A stretch of DNA of 64,000 nt from Streptomyces sp. NBC_01381 (lineage in GTDB: Bacteria; Actinomycetota; Actinomycetes; Streptomycetales; Streptomycetaceae): contig NZ_JAPEPI010000001.1 in assembly GCF_026340305.1 (NCBI RefSeq), forward strand, positions 2,480,001 through 2,544,000. The letters run 5' to 3'. Shown one piece after another: positions 1-10,959 of the stretch (its first letter is position 1; each line of letters opens with the position of its first letter). Made by a program: the position numbers and the translations under genes. Below the pieces are notes generated by a model. The model was not told the origin of the DNA. It worked only from the letters and a program-made list of their open reading frames with translations, and searched no databases.

Positions 1-595
1 TCCGCGACCACCAGCTCCGGTTCGAGCGCCAGGGCGCGGGCGATCGCCACGCGTTGGCGCTGGCCGCCGGACAGTTGTCCGGGCAGGCCGTCGGCGAGCA
101 CCTTCGGGAGGCCCACCAGTGACATCAACTCCCGCACCCGCTCCTCGCGTTGAGCGGACGTACCCATCCTGTGCACGTCCAAGGGGTCCCGGAGGATCTG
201 CCGTACCGGCAGCCTGCGGTTCAGTGCAGTCGAGGGGTCCTGGAAGATCATGCCGGTGTTCCGGCCGATCGCGGCGCGCCGCTCGGCCGGCTTCATCGTC
301 CACAGGTCCCGGCCGCGGAAGGACACCGTGCCGGCCGTGGGGCGCTGCACCCCCACGAGCACCTTCGCCAGGGTCGACTTGCCGCAGCCCGACTCGCCGA
401 CGACGCCCACGGTCTCGCCGGGTGCGATGGAGAGGTCGGCGCCGGTCAGGGCGTACACCCGGTCCCGGGAGAACAGGCCGCCGGAGCGGGCCCGGTGCAC
501 GACATGCGCGTCGGAGAGGGAGATCAGGGAGTCAGGGGAGCCAGGGGAGCCGGGGGAGTCGGGGGAGTCGGGGGATGCATCGGTCGGGGTCTGGG

Positions 596-599
<4 letters not shown>
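1..599 (-). CDS. Oligopeptide ABC transporter ATP-binding protein (OppF/DppF-type), partial
   Basis: This is the second ATPase of a peptide-type importer, powering uptake from the cytoplasmic face. The gene starts at a GTG (597-599) that overlaps the stop of the upstream gene as GTGA, and it runs off the left window edge, leaving 199 codons. The Walker A motif GESGCGKST is at residues 68-76, the Q-loop Gln at 120 and the signature LSGGQRQRV from 176; Walker B is cut by the edge. The N-terminus carries a low-complexity Ser-Pro-Asp/Gly stretch (residues 9-24) encoded by short tandem DNA repeats, probably a flexible leader. It is the last visible gene of the operon that starts at 5253. Confidence 0.93.
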
Positions 600-2586
<1,987 letters not shown>

Positions 2587-2587
<1 letters not shown>

Positions 2588-3546
2588 CAAGCGGCCCCCC
2601 TCAGGCGCGGATTGACCAGCAGATGGAGGATGTCGAGGACGAGGTTCACGACGACGAATCCGACGGCGGTCGTGATGACGACGCCCTGCACGACGGCCGG
2701 GTCGCCGTTCTTCACGGCGTCGATCATCAGCTTCCCCATCCCCGGCAGCGAGAAGATCGTCTCGATGACGACCGCGCCGCCGAGCAGATAGCCGACGCGC
2801 AGGCCGAGCACGGTGAGCGGATTGATGAGCGCGTTGCGGAGCACATTGCGGCCGACGACCACGACCGGCGGCAGGCCGCTGCCGATCGCCGTGCGTACGT
2901 AGTCCTTGTCGAGCTCCTCGACCACGGCCGTACGGATGATGCGGGTGAGGCCGGCGGCCACGGGCAGGGAGAGCGCGAGGGCGGGCAGCGTCATGCTCTT
3001 GAGCCAACCGCTCAGCGAATCCCCGGGGTTGACGTAGCCGCCGGTCGGAAACCAGCCCAATTCCACCGCCAGATACTGGATCATGAGCAGCGCGAGCCAG
3101 AAGCCGGGCGCCGCCACACCGGTCAGCGAGACGACGCGGATCAGCTGGTCCGGCAGCCGGTCACGGTAGATCGCGGCGGTCACGCCGAGAAGCAGCGAGA
3201 TGACCACCGCAATGCCAAGACCCATGAAGGTCAACTGCATGGTGAGCGGAAGCGCGGTGGTGACCTGGTCCACCACCGGTGAGCGGGTGAGCACGCTGAT
3301 GCCCATGTCGCCCTGGGCCAGGTCGCCCACGAAGGCGACGTAGCGCACCGGCAGCGGATCGAGCAGCCCGTTCTCCTCGCGGAACTGCTGCAGTTGCTCC
3401 TGGGTCGGATTGGCGCCCTGGAAGAACGCCGAGGCCGGATCGACGTCCGAGAACCGCATCACGAGGAAGACGAACAGGACGATGCCGAGCAGAAGCGGGA
3501 CGAGCAGGGCGATGCGGCGGGCCAGGATTCTGACGATCGCGGTCAC
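2587..3546 (-). CDS. Peptide ABC transporter permease (DppB/OppB type)
   Basis: This is the first inner-membrane channel subunit (319 aa) of the peptide-type importer. An N-terminal TM segment (MTAIVRILARRIALLVPLLL region) precedes a periplasm-type loop with the family-typical segment on target distance (residues about 45-75), then five further TM segments with the binding-protein-dependent transport signature region near residues 205-240. Length and topology match DppB. The start gives the usual positively charged first helix; the stop overlaps the next gene by one base, so translation is probably coupled. It partners with the DppC half of the fusion protein. Confidence 0.93.
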
Positions 3547-3592
3547 GTCGTACGACTCCCAACGGTCTTACCGGCAGGGCTGGTTGGCCAGT

Positions 3593-3610
3593 CGACTAGC
3601 CGGCTAGTCG
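3593..3610. repeat. 18-bp perfect palindrome at the end of the solute-binding gene
   Basis: CGACTAGCC-GGCTAGTCG is a perfect inverted repeat without loop that covers the last codons and the TAG stop of the solute-binding protein gene. It lies in the 57-bp gap before the permease gene. It may act as an mRNA processing or attenuation site lowering permease expression relative to the abundant binding protein, or as a protein site; sequence alone does not decide. Confidence 0.4.
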
Positions 3611-5253
3611 GCCCACTTGGCCTGGAGGAGATTGATCCCGGGGTAGGGCTGGGCCTTGATGCCGGTGAGCTTCTTCGGGTCCCATGCGGTCATCAGCTCG
3701 TTGTGGACGACCGGATAGATCACGGCCTGCTCGGCGACGATGTCGATGTAGTCCTGCACCATGGCCTTCTTCTTGGCCGCGTCGGGCTCGCGCGTGGCCT
3801 GGTCCATGTCCTTGAAGAGCTTCTTGGCGGTGGAGTTGCCGGCCCAGCGGGCGTAGCCCATCCACAGGTTCTCGGGCCCGTAGTTGTAATGCATGATCAG
3901 GTCGGCATCGATCCCGAACTGATTGGGATTCGAGGCGGCGGCAACGACCTGATAGTCCTTCTTCTGATCCATCTTGGTGAAGACGGCGGTGGTCTCCTGC
4001 GGATCGAGCGTGGTCTTCACGCCGATCGCATCCCACGAAGCCTTGATGGTCGGAAGACAGTCGACGATCCAACTGACGTTCACAGCCATCAAATTGACGG
4101 TGAGATCCTTGACCCCGGCGTCCTCCAGAAGCTGCTTCGCCTTCTTCGGGTCGTACGCGTAAACCGTTTTGGCGGGCCGGTAGGCGGGATTGGACTCGTT
4201 GAGGAACGAAGTCGACGCCTTGCCATGCCCCTTGAGGGCGACCTCGATCATCTTCTCCGTGTCGATGGCATAGTGCAGCGCCTGTCGCACACGCACGTCG
4301 TCGAAGGGCTTGTGCGCGGTATTGAACATCAGGAACAGGTTGTTCATCCCTGCCCCGCCCTCGACGGTGAGCCCGTCCTTCTCCAGCTGCGTGATGTTGG
4401 CGTACGGGATGTTGTCCGAGATCTCCGAGTCCGCGCTGCCGCCGGAGATCTTCGCGACGCGGGGTGCGGCGTCCACGATGGTCAGCCAGTTCATCTTCTT
4501 GAAGGCAGCCTTGCGGGGTCCGTTGTAGTCGTCGAACGCCTCGAAGGTGGTGTTGGACTTCGGGGCGTGCGAGGCCTGCTTGTACGGTCCCGAGCCGATC
4601 GCCTTGCCCTTGGTCGCCTCGTCCCAGGCGCCGGGCTTGGAGAAGACGTGCTTAGGCATGATCTTGGCGAGGGAGAGCCGGGCGACGCCGTCGGGGAACG
4701 GGAACTTGAGGGTGAGCTCGACGGTGGTCGCATCAACCTTCTTGACGCCCTTGAGCCAGCTTTCGAAGAAGCCCTTGGCGAGGGTCTGCGTCTTCGGATC
4801 GAGGATCCGGTCGAAGACGAATACGACGTCATCGGCGGTGACGGGCTTCCCGTCGTGCCACTTGGCGCCCGCGCGCAGGGTGAACTTCCAGGTGGTCGCC
4901 TTGGGGTCGGTGGGGACCTCGGTGGCGAGGGCGGCGTACGGCTCGCGGGTGATGGGGTCGGTGCCGAGGAGACCCTCGTAGATGTGCTCGTTGCCGGCCA
5001 TCGCGAACGCGGACGCGGTCTGCGTCGGGTCCCAACTGCCGTCGTTTCCATACCCGATGACGGCGGTAAGCGTGGACCCTCCACCCTTGCCGCCGCCCCC
5101 GTCGGCCTCGTTGGTGGACTCGGGTCCCGAGGAACAGGCGGAGAGCGTGGTGGTGATGGCCGCGGCTGCGCCAAGGGCACCCGTGTACTTGAGGAAGGAG
5201 CGGCGGTCGGGTGCGGGTTGGGTGGAGCCGATGCTGGTCTTCTGGTCGCTCAC
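3604..5253 (-). CDS. Peptide ABC transporter solute-binding lipoprotein (family 5, DppA/OppA type)
   Basis: This extracellular substrate-binding protein of the importer has 549 aa. The GTG at 5253 is chosen because AAGGGAG lies about 7 bases upstream; a longer ORF start at 5349 lacks such a site. The N-terminus holds a twin-arginine motif (RRSFLK at 17-22), a hydrophobic stretch and a lipobox LSAC with Cys40, so a Tat-exported lipoprotein is predicted. The SBP_bac_5 signature region is visible in the mature part (GAKWHDGKPVTADDVVF). It heads the operon, with the permease, fused permease-ATPase and ATPase following, and is divergent from a FadR-type regulator. Confidence 0.93.
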   Translation of the reverse strand: MSDQKTSIGSTQPAPDRRSFLKYTGALGAAAAITTTLSACSSGPESTNEADGGGGKGGGSTLTAVIGYGNDGSWDPTQTASAFAMAGNEHIYEGLLGTDPITREPYAALATEVPTDPKATTWKFTLRAGAKWHDGKPVTADDVVFVFDRILDPKTQTLAKGFFESWLKGVKKVDATTVELTLKFPFPDGVARLSLAKIMPKHVFSKPGAWDEATKGKAIGSGPYKQASHAPKSNTTFEAFDDYNGPRKAAFKKMNWLTIVDAAPRVAKISGGSADSEISDNIPYANITQLEKDGLTVEGGAGMNNLFLMFNTAHKPFDDVRVRQALHYAIDTEKMIEVALKGHGKASTSFLNESNPAYRPAKTVYAYDPKKAKQLLEDAGVKDLTVNLMAVNVSWIVDCLPTIKASWDAIGVKTTLDPQETTAVFTKMDQKKDYQVVAAASNPNQFGIDADLIMHYNYGPENLWMGYARWAGNSTAKKLFKDMDQATREPDAAKKKAMVQDYIDIVAEQAVIYPVVHNELMTAWDPKKLTGIKAQPYPGINLLQAKWAD

Positions 5254-5424
5254 TGTGTCTCCCTTGCTCCTTGAGAGATCCCACGTCCTACGTCGTGGTG
5301 GCGTGGCGACCATAAGAGCGCCGCGATGGCCGGTCAAGAGATCGCGCACGGATCGGATTCCGCGCCGATTCCGCGCCGCTTTGACGCTTGCGCAGATGAT
5401 CTGGATCCGGAGGTGGGACGTGGG

Positions 5425-6171
5425 ATGTCATCCGTGCCTACGATGTGCCGCATGCCTCAGGAGCCAGTCCGCGAACGGCGCGTGGGCAGCCAAGTCCAGC
5501 GCGCTGTCATGCAGTTGATCCTCGACCGGAGACTTCGCCCGGGCGCGTCGCTGCCCACCGAGGCCGAACTGATGGAGGACCTCGGTGTCAGCAGGAACTC
5601 GGTACGGGAGGCGCTGAAGGCGCTTCAGGCGCTGGACATAGTGGAGATCAGACACGGCTACGGCACATACGTGGGCCAGGCTTCACTGACCCCACTCGCG
5701 GACGGCCTGACATTCCGAACCCTGCTCCAACTCTCGGACGACACCCACGCGCTGGCGGAAATCCTCCAACTCCGAGAGGTCCTGGAGGAGGGCCTGATAC
5801 GCCGGGTCGCGTACCTCCTCACGGACGGTGAGCTGTCCGAACTGGAGGCGCTGGTAGGAAAAATGGAGCAGGCGGCAGGTCAGGGCGCCGCCTTCCCCGA
5901 CCTGGACCGCGAGTTCCACGAGACCCTGTACCGCTCCCTGGGCAACGAACTGGTGCCACAGCTCCTGACCGCGTTCTGGAACGTCTTCCACCGGGTGGCA
6001 GGCGTCCGAGGCTGGTCGAACGACCCCGCCCCGGAGCTGACGGTGAGCAGACACCGGGACATCGTGACGGCGCTACGGGCCCGGGACGTACCCCGGGCCC
6101 AGCGGGCGATGGCGGATCACTTCAGGGGGATCGAGGCGCGGGCGGGGCAGGAGTCGAGGGGGGTGGGGTGA
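5425..6171 (+). CDS. GntR/FadR-family transcriptional regulator (FCD domain)
   Basis: This 248-aa regulator has a winged helix in its N-terminal third (the region LILDRRLRPGASLPTEAELM, then the recognition helix around VSRNSVREALKALQ), followed by an all-helical FCD effector domain ending in the metal/ligand-type segment HRDIVTALRARD. The ATG at 5425 has GGAGG 11 bases upstream; ATGs at 5443 and 5452 are alternatives. It is divergent from the ABC importer operon across about 170 bp, so it is a likely repressor of that operon responding to the imported compound or a derivative. The effector is unknown. Confidence 0.88.
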   Translation: MSSVPTMCRMPQEPVRERRVGSQVQRAVMQLILDRRLRPGASLPTEAELMEDLGVSRNSVREALKALQALDIVEIRHGYGTYVGQASLTPLADGLTFRTLLQLSDDTHALAEILQLREVLEEGLIRRVAYLLTDGELSELEALVGKMEQAAGQGAAFPDLDREFHETLYRSLGNELVPQLLTAFWNVFHRVAGVRGWSNDPAPELTVSRHRDIVTALRARDVPRAQRAMADHFRGIEARAGQESRGVG

Positions 6172-6297
6172 GGCGTTCGCTCGTCGGGGTCGACCGGATC
6201 AAGGGCTCAGCCCTGCACAATCTCAAAGAGCTGCGGCCCGGTTGAGCGCCGCGAGGCGGAGTACATCGCCGACCGTGAGAGGGAGCTGGGGAAGTGA
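6168..6297 (+). pseudogene. HigB/RelE-like toxin remnant (internal deletion)
   Basis: Two short out-of-frame pieces look like the middle and end of a phage-derived Gp49/HigB-type toxin. The first (6168-6245) encodes VDRIKGSALHNLKELRPG, a motif that in intact toxins precedes the catalytic core. The second (6247-6297) encodes RREAEYIADRERELGK, the usual C-terminus. The core between them is missing and the frames differ. The C-terminal stop still overlaps the antitoxin GTG as GTGA, as in intact toxin-antitoxin operons. The family assignment is by recalled sequence similarity. Confidence 0.6.
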
Positions 6298-6617
6298 GCG
6301 GACACATCAAGTGGTCGGCCAGTGGTCACCGCGAGCGGGCGGAGGAGCTCTCGGGCGGCCGGGAGGCGTTCCTCGACGGCGCCGAACGCATGCTCGCCGA
6401 GGCTCGCGCGTGGCGCCTGGCCGAGATGCGGCAGGAGCGCGGCTACACCCAGGCGCAGGTGGCCGAGCGCATGGGGGTCAGCAAGGGCAGGGTCTCCCAG
6501 ATCGAGAGCGGTCAGGTGTCCGGCACGGATGTCGTGGCGCGCTATGTCGAGGCGCTGGGCGGCAGCCTGGTGATGGTTGCGGTGTTCGGTGACGGGGAGC
6601 TGCGGAAGGTTGGGTGA
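6294..6617 (+). CDS. XRE-family helix-turn-helix antitoxin-like protein (HigA type)
   Basis: This 107-aa DNA-binding protein has an HTH at about residues 45-80 (the region LAEMRQERGYTQAQVAERMG followed by SKGRVSQIESG) and a short C-terminal dimerisation part. The GTG start is embedded in the stop of the toxin remnant. Size, HTH position and context match HigA-type antitoxins. With the toxin destroyed it may be an orphan antitoxin or a plain autorepressor. Confidence 0.75.
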   Translation: MSGHIKWSASGHRERAEELSGGREAFLDGAERMLAEARAWRLAEMRQERGYTQAQVAERMGVSKGRVSQIESGQVSGTDVVARYVEALGGSLVMVAVFGDGELRKVG

Positions 6618-6637
6618 GGTGCCGTGCTCTTGTCGGC

Positions 6638-7198
6638 TTAGCCCTCGTCCCCTTCACGAGCCTCCATGTACGCTTTCGCGCCTGCGAGATGTGGCCCGCT
6701 GACGGCATCGGCGCCCGTGACGAGCAGGAGCCAGCGCAGTTCGGCACAGGCGAAGAAGGATTCGCCCCAGGTGTCGACCCAGATCCGGATGCTGCCCTCC
6801 GTCGACCGCGTCAGATCCCACCAGGCCCAGCCTCTGGACTCGGACTCGGGGTCGAACTCGTAGAGCCACTCCTGAAGCCTCCAGGGCGCACCCTGGAACG
6901 CGGATATGTAGCGCTCTCTGCCGCGCCTCGCGAATTCAGGGGAATCCCCGGACAGAGGGCCGCTGACCGTGGCGAACCACTGGGGGACGGAGTCCACGGG
7001 CAAGTCGGTGTCGAAGTCTTCGGAGAGGGCCAGGGTCAGCGCGGTATCGAGTACGGGCCGCAGGCGGGCCGCGTACTCGTCGGCCGGCACCGTCGGTGTC
7101 ACATCAAAGAAGCTCAGCACCGGCGGTGTGCCCTGAGGGGAGGGGCGCTGGGCGACGCGGAGCCTTTCCCGCTCGATGTCCTTGATCTCATGCAGCAT
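6638..7198 (-). CDS. Hypothetical protein downstream of a LysR regulator
   Basis: This 186-aa protein is not recognised. The ATG at 7198 follows the LysR stop with one base between (TGACATG) and GAGGAAA lies upstream, so it is translated as the second gene of the LysR transcript. It is acidic and rich in Trp and aromatic residues in the second half (WRLQEWLYEFDPESE, then GWAWWDLT), with no signal peptide or TM segment. The fold suggests a cytosolic immunity-like or SMI1-like small domain protein, but nothing specific supports that. Confidence 0.65.
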   Translation of the reverse strand: MLHEIKDIERERLRVAQRPSPQGTPPVLSFFDVTPTVPADEYAARLRPVLDTALTLALSEDFDTDLPVDSVPQWFATVSGPLSGDSPEFARRGRERYISAFQGAPWRLQEWLYEFDPESESRGWAWWDLTRSTEGSIRIWVDTWGESFFACAELRWLLLVTGADAVSGPHLAGAKAYMEAREGDEG

Positions 7199-7199
7199 G

Positions 7200-8174
7200 T
7201 CAGCAGGTTTCCTCATCAGCCTTGAACGGCTGCGCAACGTCCGATGGCGGACGCCGGATGGCTGCCGTCAGGGTCGGGTCGTGGGACAGGGCGACCGTCA
7301 GGGCGCGGAAGATGCGGACCTCCGGGTTGTCGTCGTTCGCGCGTACCGCCAGGTAGCTGCTCACCCATGGGGCGTCCAGGATCGGTACGAAGACCGCGCC
7401 CGGCCAGGCGTAGTAGCGGGCGAAGGACTTGAGGCCCGAGCCCGCCGCCGTGCCGGTGATCACCCCGGTCAGGACCTCCTGCGGGGTCACCGCGTACGCC
7501 GTGCTGCGGCGCCTGGCCTCGTGGTCGAAGTAGAGGTAGTCCGTGAAGGTGCGCGGCGTGTGGCCGGGGACGCGGATGAACGGGAGGTCCGCGATGTCGG
7601 CCACCGTCGCGCCGGTCAGACGGGCGTCGGCCAGGGCGGAGCCCTCCGGAACGACCACGATGCGCTGCTCGGTCGTCAGGACGTCGGCGGTGATCCGTTC
7701 GTCGTCGGGGCCCGGGCGTACGAAGGCCACGTCCACACGGTCCTCCGTCAGGGCCGTGACGTGTTCCGTGAAGTCCAACTGGCGGATCTCGACGGCCACT
7801 TCGGGGCGTGCGCGGCGGAACGCGTTGATCGACGCAGGGGTCAGCTCCGCCGAGCCGTGGCCCATGATGCCGACCCGCAGGGGCCGCCCGGCAGCGGGCG
7901 TCGTCGCCTCGGCCATGTCGTCGAGCGCTGCGTTCGACGCGGCGAGCAGCACGCGCGCGTGCCCGGCCAGGCGGGTGCCCGCCGGGGTGGGGACCACGGG
8001 GCTGCCCGTGCGGTCGAGCAGCCGTGTGCCGAGTTCCGTCTCCAGGCGGCGGACGTGCTGCGTCACGGCCGGCGGGGAGAGGAAGAGGCGCTTGGCCGCC
8101 TGCCCGAAGTGACCCTCCTCGACCACCGCCAGGAAGGACGACAGGAGTCGCAGGTCCAGGGGCGCGGAAGGCAT
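7200..8174 (-). CDS. LysR-family transcriptional regulator
   Basis: This 324-aa regulator carries a classic N-terminal wHTH (LRLLSSFLAVVEEGHFGQAA, then SPPAVTQHVRRLETELGTRL at residues about 6-55) and a periplasmic-binding-type LysR substrate domain to the C-terminus. The ATG at 8172-8174 is placed directly before the conserved HTH. It diverges from an MFS transporter across about 100 bp holding a LysR-like inverted repeat, so it probably controls that transporter. It is followed by a coupled hypothetical gene. Confidence 0.92.
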   Translation of the reverse strand: MPSAPLDLRLLSSFLAVVEEGHFGQAAKRLFLSPPAVTQHVRRLETELGTRLLDRTGSPVVPTPAGTRLAGHARVLLAASNAALDDMAEATTPAAGRPLRVGIMGHGSAELTPASINAFRRARPEVAVEIRQLDFTEHVTALTEDRVDVAFVRPGPDDERITADVLTTEQRIVVVPEGSALADARLTGATVADIADLPFIRVPGHTPRTFTDYLYFDHEARRRSTAYAVTPQEVLTGVITGTAAGSGLKSFARYYAWPGAVFVPILDAPWVSSYLAVRANDDNPEVRIFRALTVALSHDPTLTAAIRRPPSDVAQPFKADEETC

Positions 8175-8217
8175 GCGGACCAGCGTAAGTGAGGTGATGG
8201 TGGGCGGCCGCACGGCA

Positions 8218-8232
8218 TTTACGAATCGTGAA
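8218..8232. promoter_or_regulatory. Candidate LysR operator between regulator and MFS gene
   Basis: TTTACGAATCGTGAA is an interrupted inverted repeat with the T-N11-A form of LysR boxes. It lies in the 8175-8276 gap between the divergent LysR and MFS genes. Assignment rests on position and form only. Confidence 0.4.
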
Positions 8233-8276
8233 CGGAGGCGGCGGGCGGGCGCCGGGCAGCCATAGAACTGGGCCTC

Positions 8277-9572
8277 ATGAGCACCACCGTCACGCATCTC
8301 GCCCCGATGGAACAGCCGTCCGCGCCCGCCCCGAGCCATGGACTCCGGACGGGCTGGATCATGATGGCCTCCGGCTGGAGCGCCAACCAGTTCTCCGCCC
8401 TCCTCGGCGCCTACCGCTCCGAGCTCGGCTTCTCCGAGTCGGCGGTGACCGGCCTCTTCGCCCTGTACGTCATCGGCCTCATCCCCGGCCTCCTGGTCGG
8501 CGGACCGCTGGCGGACCGCATCGGCCGCCGCCCGGTCGCCCTGACCGCGCTGGCCCTGAACCTCGTTTCCACCGGCTTGCTGATGCTGGGCGCGGGGGCC
8601 ACCGCGTGGGTGCCGCCGGGTCGCTTTCTGACGGGCGTCAGTGCGGGCGCGTTGCTCGCGGCGGGCAGCGCGTGGATCAAGGAACTCTCTTCTCCGCCGT
8701 ACGTCGCCGAGAGCGGCCCCGCGTCCACGGCCTCCCGCCGGGCGGGCCTCTTCGTGTCGGCGGGCTTCGCGTCGGGCGGCCTCGCGGCGGCGCTGATCGC
8801 AGAGTGGGCACCGCATCCGCTGATCACGGCGTATCTGCCCCACGTGCTGCTGGCGGCGGGCGCCGGTCTGGCGGCGCGCAGGTCCCCGGAGACCGTTCCC
8901 GCCGGTCTGAGCAGCCCCGCCGGTCTGAGCAGCCCCGCCGGTCTGAGTCGCCCCGCCGTTCCGCGCCGCCCCGCCGTCCCCGCCGTACCGAGTCCGACGG
9001 GCGAGGGCGCTCGCCCCGGGAGGCACTTCCGGCGGGCCGTTCTGCCGCTGGCCCCCTGGATCTTCGCCGCCCCCGCGACCGGCTTCGTCACGCTCCCCGC
9101 CCTGGTGCACGGCAGCCTCGTCTACACCGGCGTGGCCACCGCCGTCGTCCCCGGCGCCGGTCTGCTGATCCAGCCGGCGGCCCGCCTCCTGGCGGCGAGG
9201 CACCGTCTGGCCACGGCGGTGGCCGCGCTGACGGCCATCACCGCGGGCCTCGCCCTGGCCGTACCGGCGGTGAAGGCCGACCAGCAGCTCCTCGCCCTCG
9301 CGGCCGCGGCGATACTCGGCGTGGGATACGGCCTGGCCCTTACCCACGGTCTCACCGAGGTCACGGCCATCGCCCCGCCCCGGCGCCTGGCCCGCATCAC
9401 CGCGTACTTCTGGACGGCGGCGTACGTCGGCATGTTCACCCCGTACGCGGTCACGCTCCTGTCCGGCGCCGGCCCGCTCTCCCCGCCCGCGATCCTCACC
9501 GGCATGGCGGCACTCGCGGCCCTCACCTGCGGGCTGTTCATCGCCCTCAACTTCCGTACCGGACCGCGCTAG
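8277..9572 (+). CDS. MFS transporter
   Basis: This 431-aa permease has about 12 TM segments and the MFS loop 2-3 signature (GGPLADRIGRRPVA, residues about 76-89). It is likely an exporter or sugar/organic-acid-type facilitator; the substrate is unknown. The central cytoplasmic loop (residues about 200-235) is Pro/Ala/Ser-rich and contains an in-frame repeat of SSPAGL encoded by an 18-bp near-exact tandem repeat (8907-8950), which looks like recent slippage. It is divergent from the LysR gene. Confidence 0.88.
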   Translation: MSTTVTHLAPMEQPSAPAPSHGLRTGWIMMASGWSANQFSALLGAYRSELGFSESAVTGLFALYVIGLIPGLLVGGPLADRIGRRPVALTALALNLVSTGLLMLGAGATAWVPPGRFLTGVSAGALLAAGSAWIKELSSPPYVAESGPASTASRRAGLFVSAGFASGGLAAALIAEWAPHPLITAYLPHVLLAAGAGLAARRSPETVPAGLSSPAGLSSPAGLSRPAVPRRPAVPAVPSPTGEGARPGRHFRRAVLPLAPWIFAAPATGFVTLPALVHGSLVYTGVATAVVPGAGLLIQPAARLLAARHRLATAVAALTAITAGLALAVPAVKADQQLLALAAAAILGVGYGLALTHGLTEVTAIAPPRRLARITAYFWTAAYVGMFTPYAVTLLSGAGPLSPPAILTGMAALAALTCGLFIALNFRTGPR

Positions 9573-9626
9573 GCCTTCAGTGCTTACCTTCTGGTCAGCC
9601 ACTGGCCGAACGTTCGGCGGCGGGGC

Positions 9627-10115
9627 TCAAGGGAGCCTGCGTACGTAGCGAATGCCTGGGCGGCCGTCCAGGTCGGGCAGTTCGGCCTCCGCCATGAAGC
9701 CCGTGCGCGTCAGCACCGTCTGCGAGCCCGGGTTGTCGAGCGTCGTCTCCGCCCGCAGCCTGCGCAGGCCGTACTCCTCGGCCGCCCGCACGCACACCTG
9801 GCGTACCGCGCGCGTCGCCAGGCCCCGGCCCGCCGCGCTCTCCGCCATGCGGTAGCCCAGCTCCGCCTCGCCGTCCGGTGTCACGTCGATCAGGTTGACC
9901 CGGCCGAGGATCTCGCCGCCGTCTCCCACCAGTACGTGGAAGTGGCAGACCCCGGCCGCCTGTTCGGCGAGGAGGGACGTGTGGCGGGCCTCGAAATCGG
10001 TGAAGTAGGTGTCGCCTCGGTCAGGGACCGACTTGGCGAAGTACGCGCGGTTCTCCTGCTCGAAGGCGAGCAGGGCCGGGGCGTGGTCGGGGCGGAGGCG
10101 CTGGAGTTCGGGCAT
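9627..10115 (-). CDS. GNAT-family N-acetyltransferase (RimJ-like)
   Basis: This 162-aa acetyltransferase has the acetyl-CoA pyrophosphate-loop region (ESAAGRGLATRAVRQVC at about residues 92-108; Q/RxxGxG/A form) and the RimJ/RimL-type layout ending in FMAEAELPDLDGRP. It probably acetylates a small molecule or protein N-terminus; the substrate is unknown. It starts 9 bases after the AraC-type gene stop and is probably cotranscribed with it. Confidence 0.88.
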   Translation of the reverse strand: MPELQRLRPDHAPALLAFEQENRAYFAKSVPDRGDTYFTDFEARHTSLLAEQAAGVCHFHVLVGDGGEILGRVNLIDVTPDGEAELGYRMAESAAGRGLATRAVRQVCVRAAEEYGLRRLRAETTLDNPGSQTVLTRTGFMAEAELPDLDGRPGIRYVRRLP

Positions 10116-10124
10116 GCGTGAACG

Positions 10125-10904
10125 CTAGCCCCGGCCGCCCTCCTGCCGCACCGGGAAATACTGGCGCGGCGTCAGACCCACGATGCGGTGGAACGCCGCC
10201 ACGAACGAACTCGCCGAGGCGTAGCCCACCCGCGCCGCCACCGCCTCGATCGTCATGCCGTCCGCCAGCAGCGGCATCGCCGCCTGCATGCGAAGGCGCT
10301 CCCGCCACTGGCCGAACGCCAGGCCCGTGTCGGACGAGAAGGCGCGGGCGAGCGTGCGGGCGCTTGCGCCTGCCGTCCGGCCCCATGCCTCCAGTGGGCG
10401 GCCGTCCGAGGGGTTGGCCGCCAGGGCTCTCGCCACCTCCCTCGCCCGTGCGTCCTTCGGCTCCGTCACGGAGATGCTCGTCACCGGGACGGGGTGGAGC
10501 ACGTCGAGCAGGACCCGCTCCGCGCGCGCCCGTGCGGCCACGTCCAGATCCGTGCGGAGCAAGTGGTCGATCAGGGCGCGCAGGAGCGGGCCCGCCGCAA
10601 GGACCGTCGGCTCCGTCCACGACGCCGCCGCGGGGCAGCTCGCCGGTTCGATGTACGGGCTGCGCATCACCGTGTCGCCCGCCGCCTCCGTCGCGTGCGG
10701 CAGCCCCGCCGGGATCCACAGCGCGAGCGTGGGCGGCAGCAGCCAGGAGCCGGTCGCGGTTCTGATGCGGAGCAATCCCCTTGCCGACCAGGCGAGTTGA
10801 TGCCGCAGGTGGTGGTGCGTGGCGAAGCGCAGACCGCGCGGCATCGTGAAGTCGCCGACGAAGATCGCCGTCAGCCCTTGAGGGGAGTGTCCGGTCTGCG
10901 ACAT
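10125..10904 (-). CDS. AraC-family transcriptional regulator with cupin sensor
   Basis: This 259-aa regulator has an N-terminal AraC-type cupin (HHHLRHQLAWSARGLLRIRT region with His residues at about 26-30) and a C-terminal double HTH, with the characteristic ASSFVAAFHRIVGLTPRQYF end (about residues 233-252). The layout matches the AraC/NimR-like exporter or resistance regulators. It is followed closely by a GNAT gene and diverges from a methyltransferase gene 55 bp away. Confidence 0.9.
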   Translation of the reverse strand: MSQTGHSPQGLTAIFVGDFTMPRGLRFATHHHLRHQLAWSARGLLRIRTATGSWLLPPTLALWIPAGLPHATEAAGDTVMRSPYIEPASCPAAASWTEPTVLAAGPLLRALIDHLLRTDLDVAARARAERVLLDVLHPVPVTSISVTEPKDARAREVARALAANPSDGRPLEAWGRTAGASARTLARAFSSDTGLAFGQWRERLRMQAAMPLLADGMTIEAVAARVGYASASSFVAAFHRIVGLTPRQYFPVRQEGGRG

Positions 10905-10959
10905 GGGACGGCAGCCTAGCCCGTGTCGGACACCTCGGGCCCGGACCTAGCGTCGCCGT

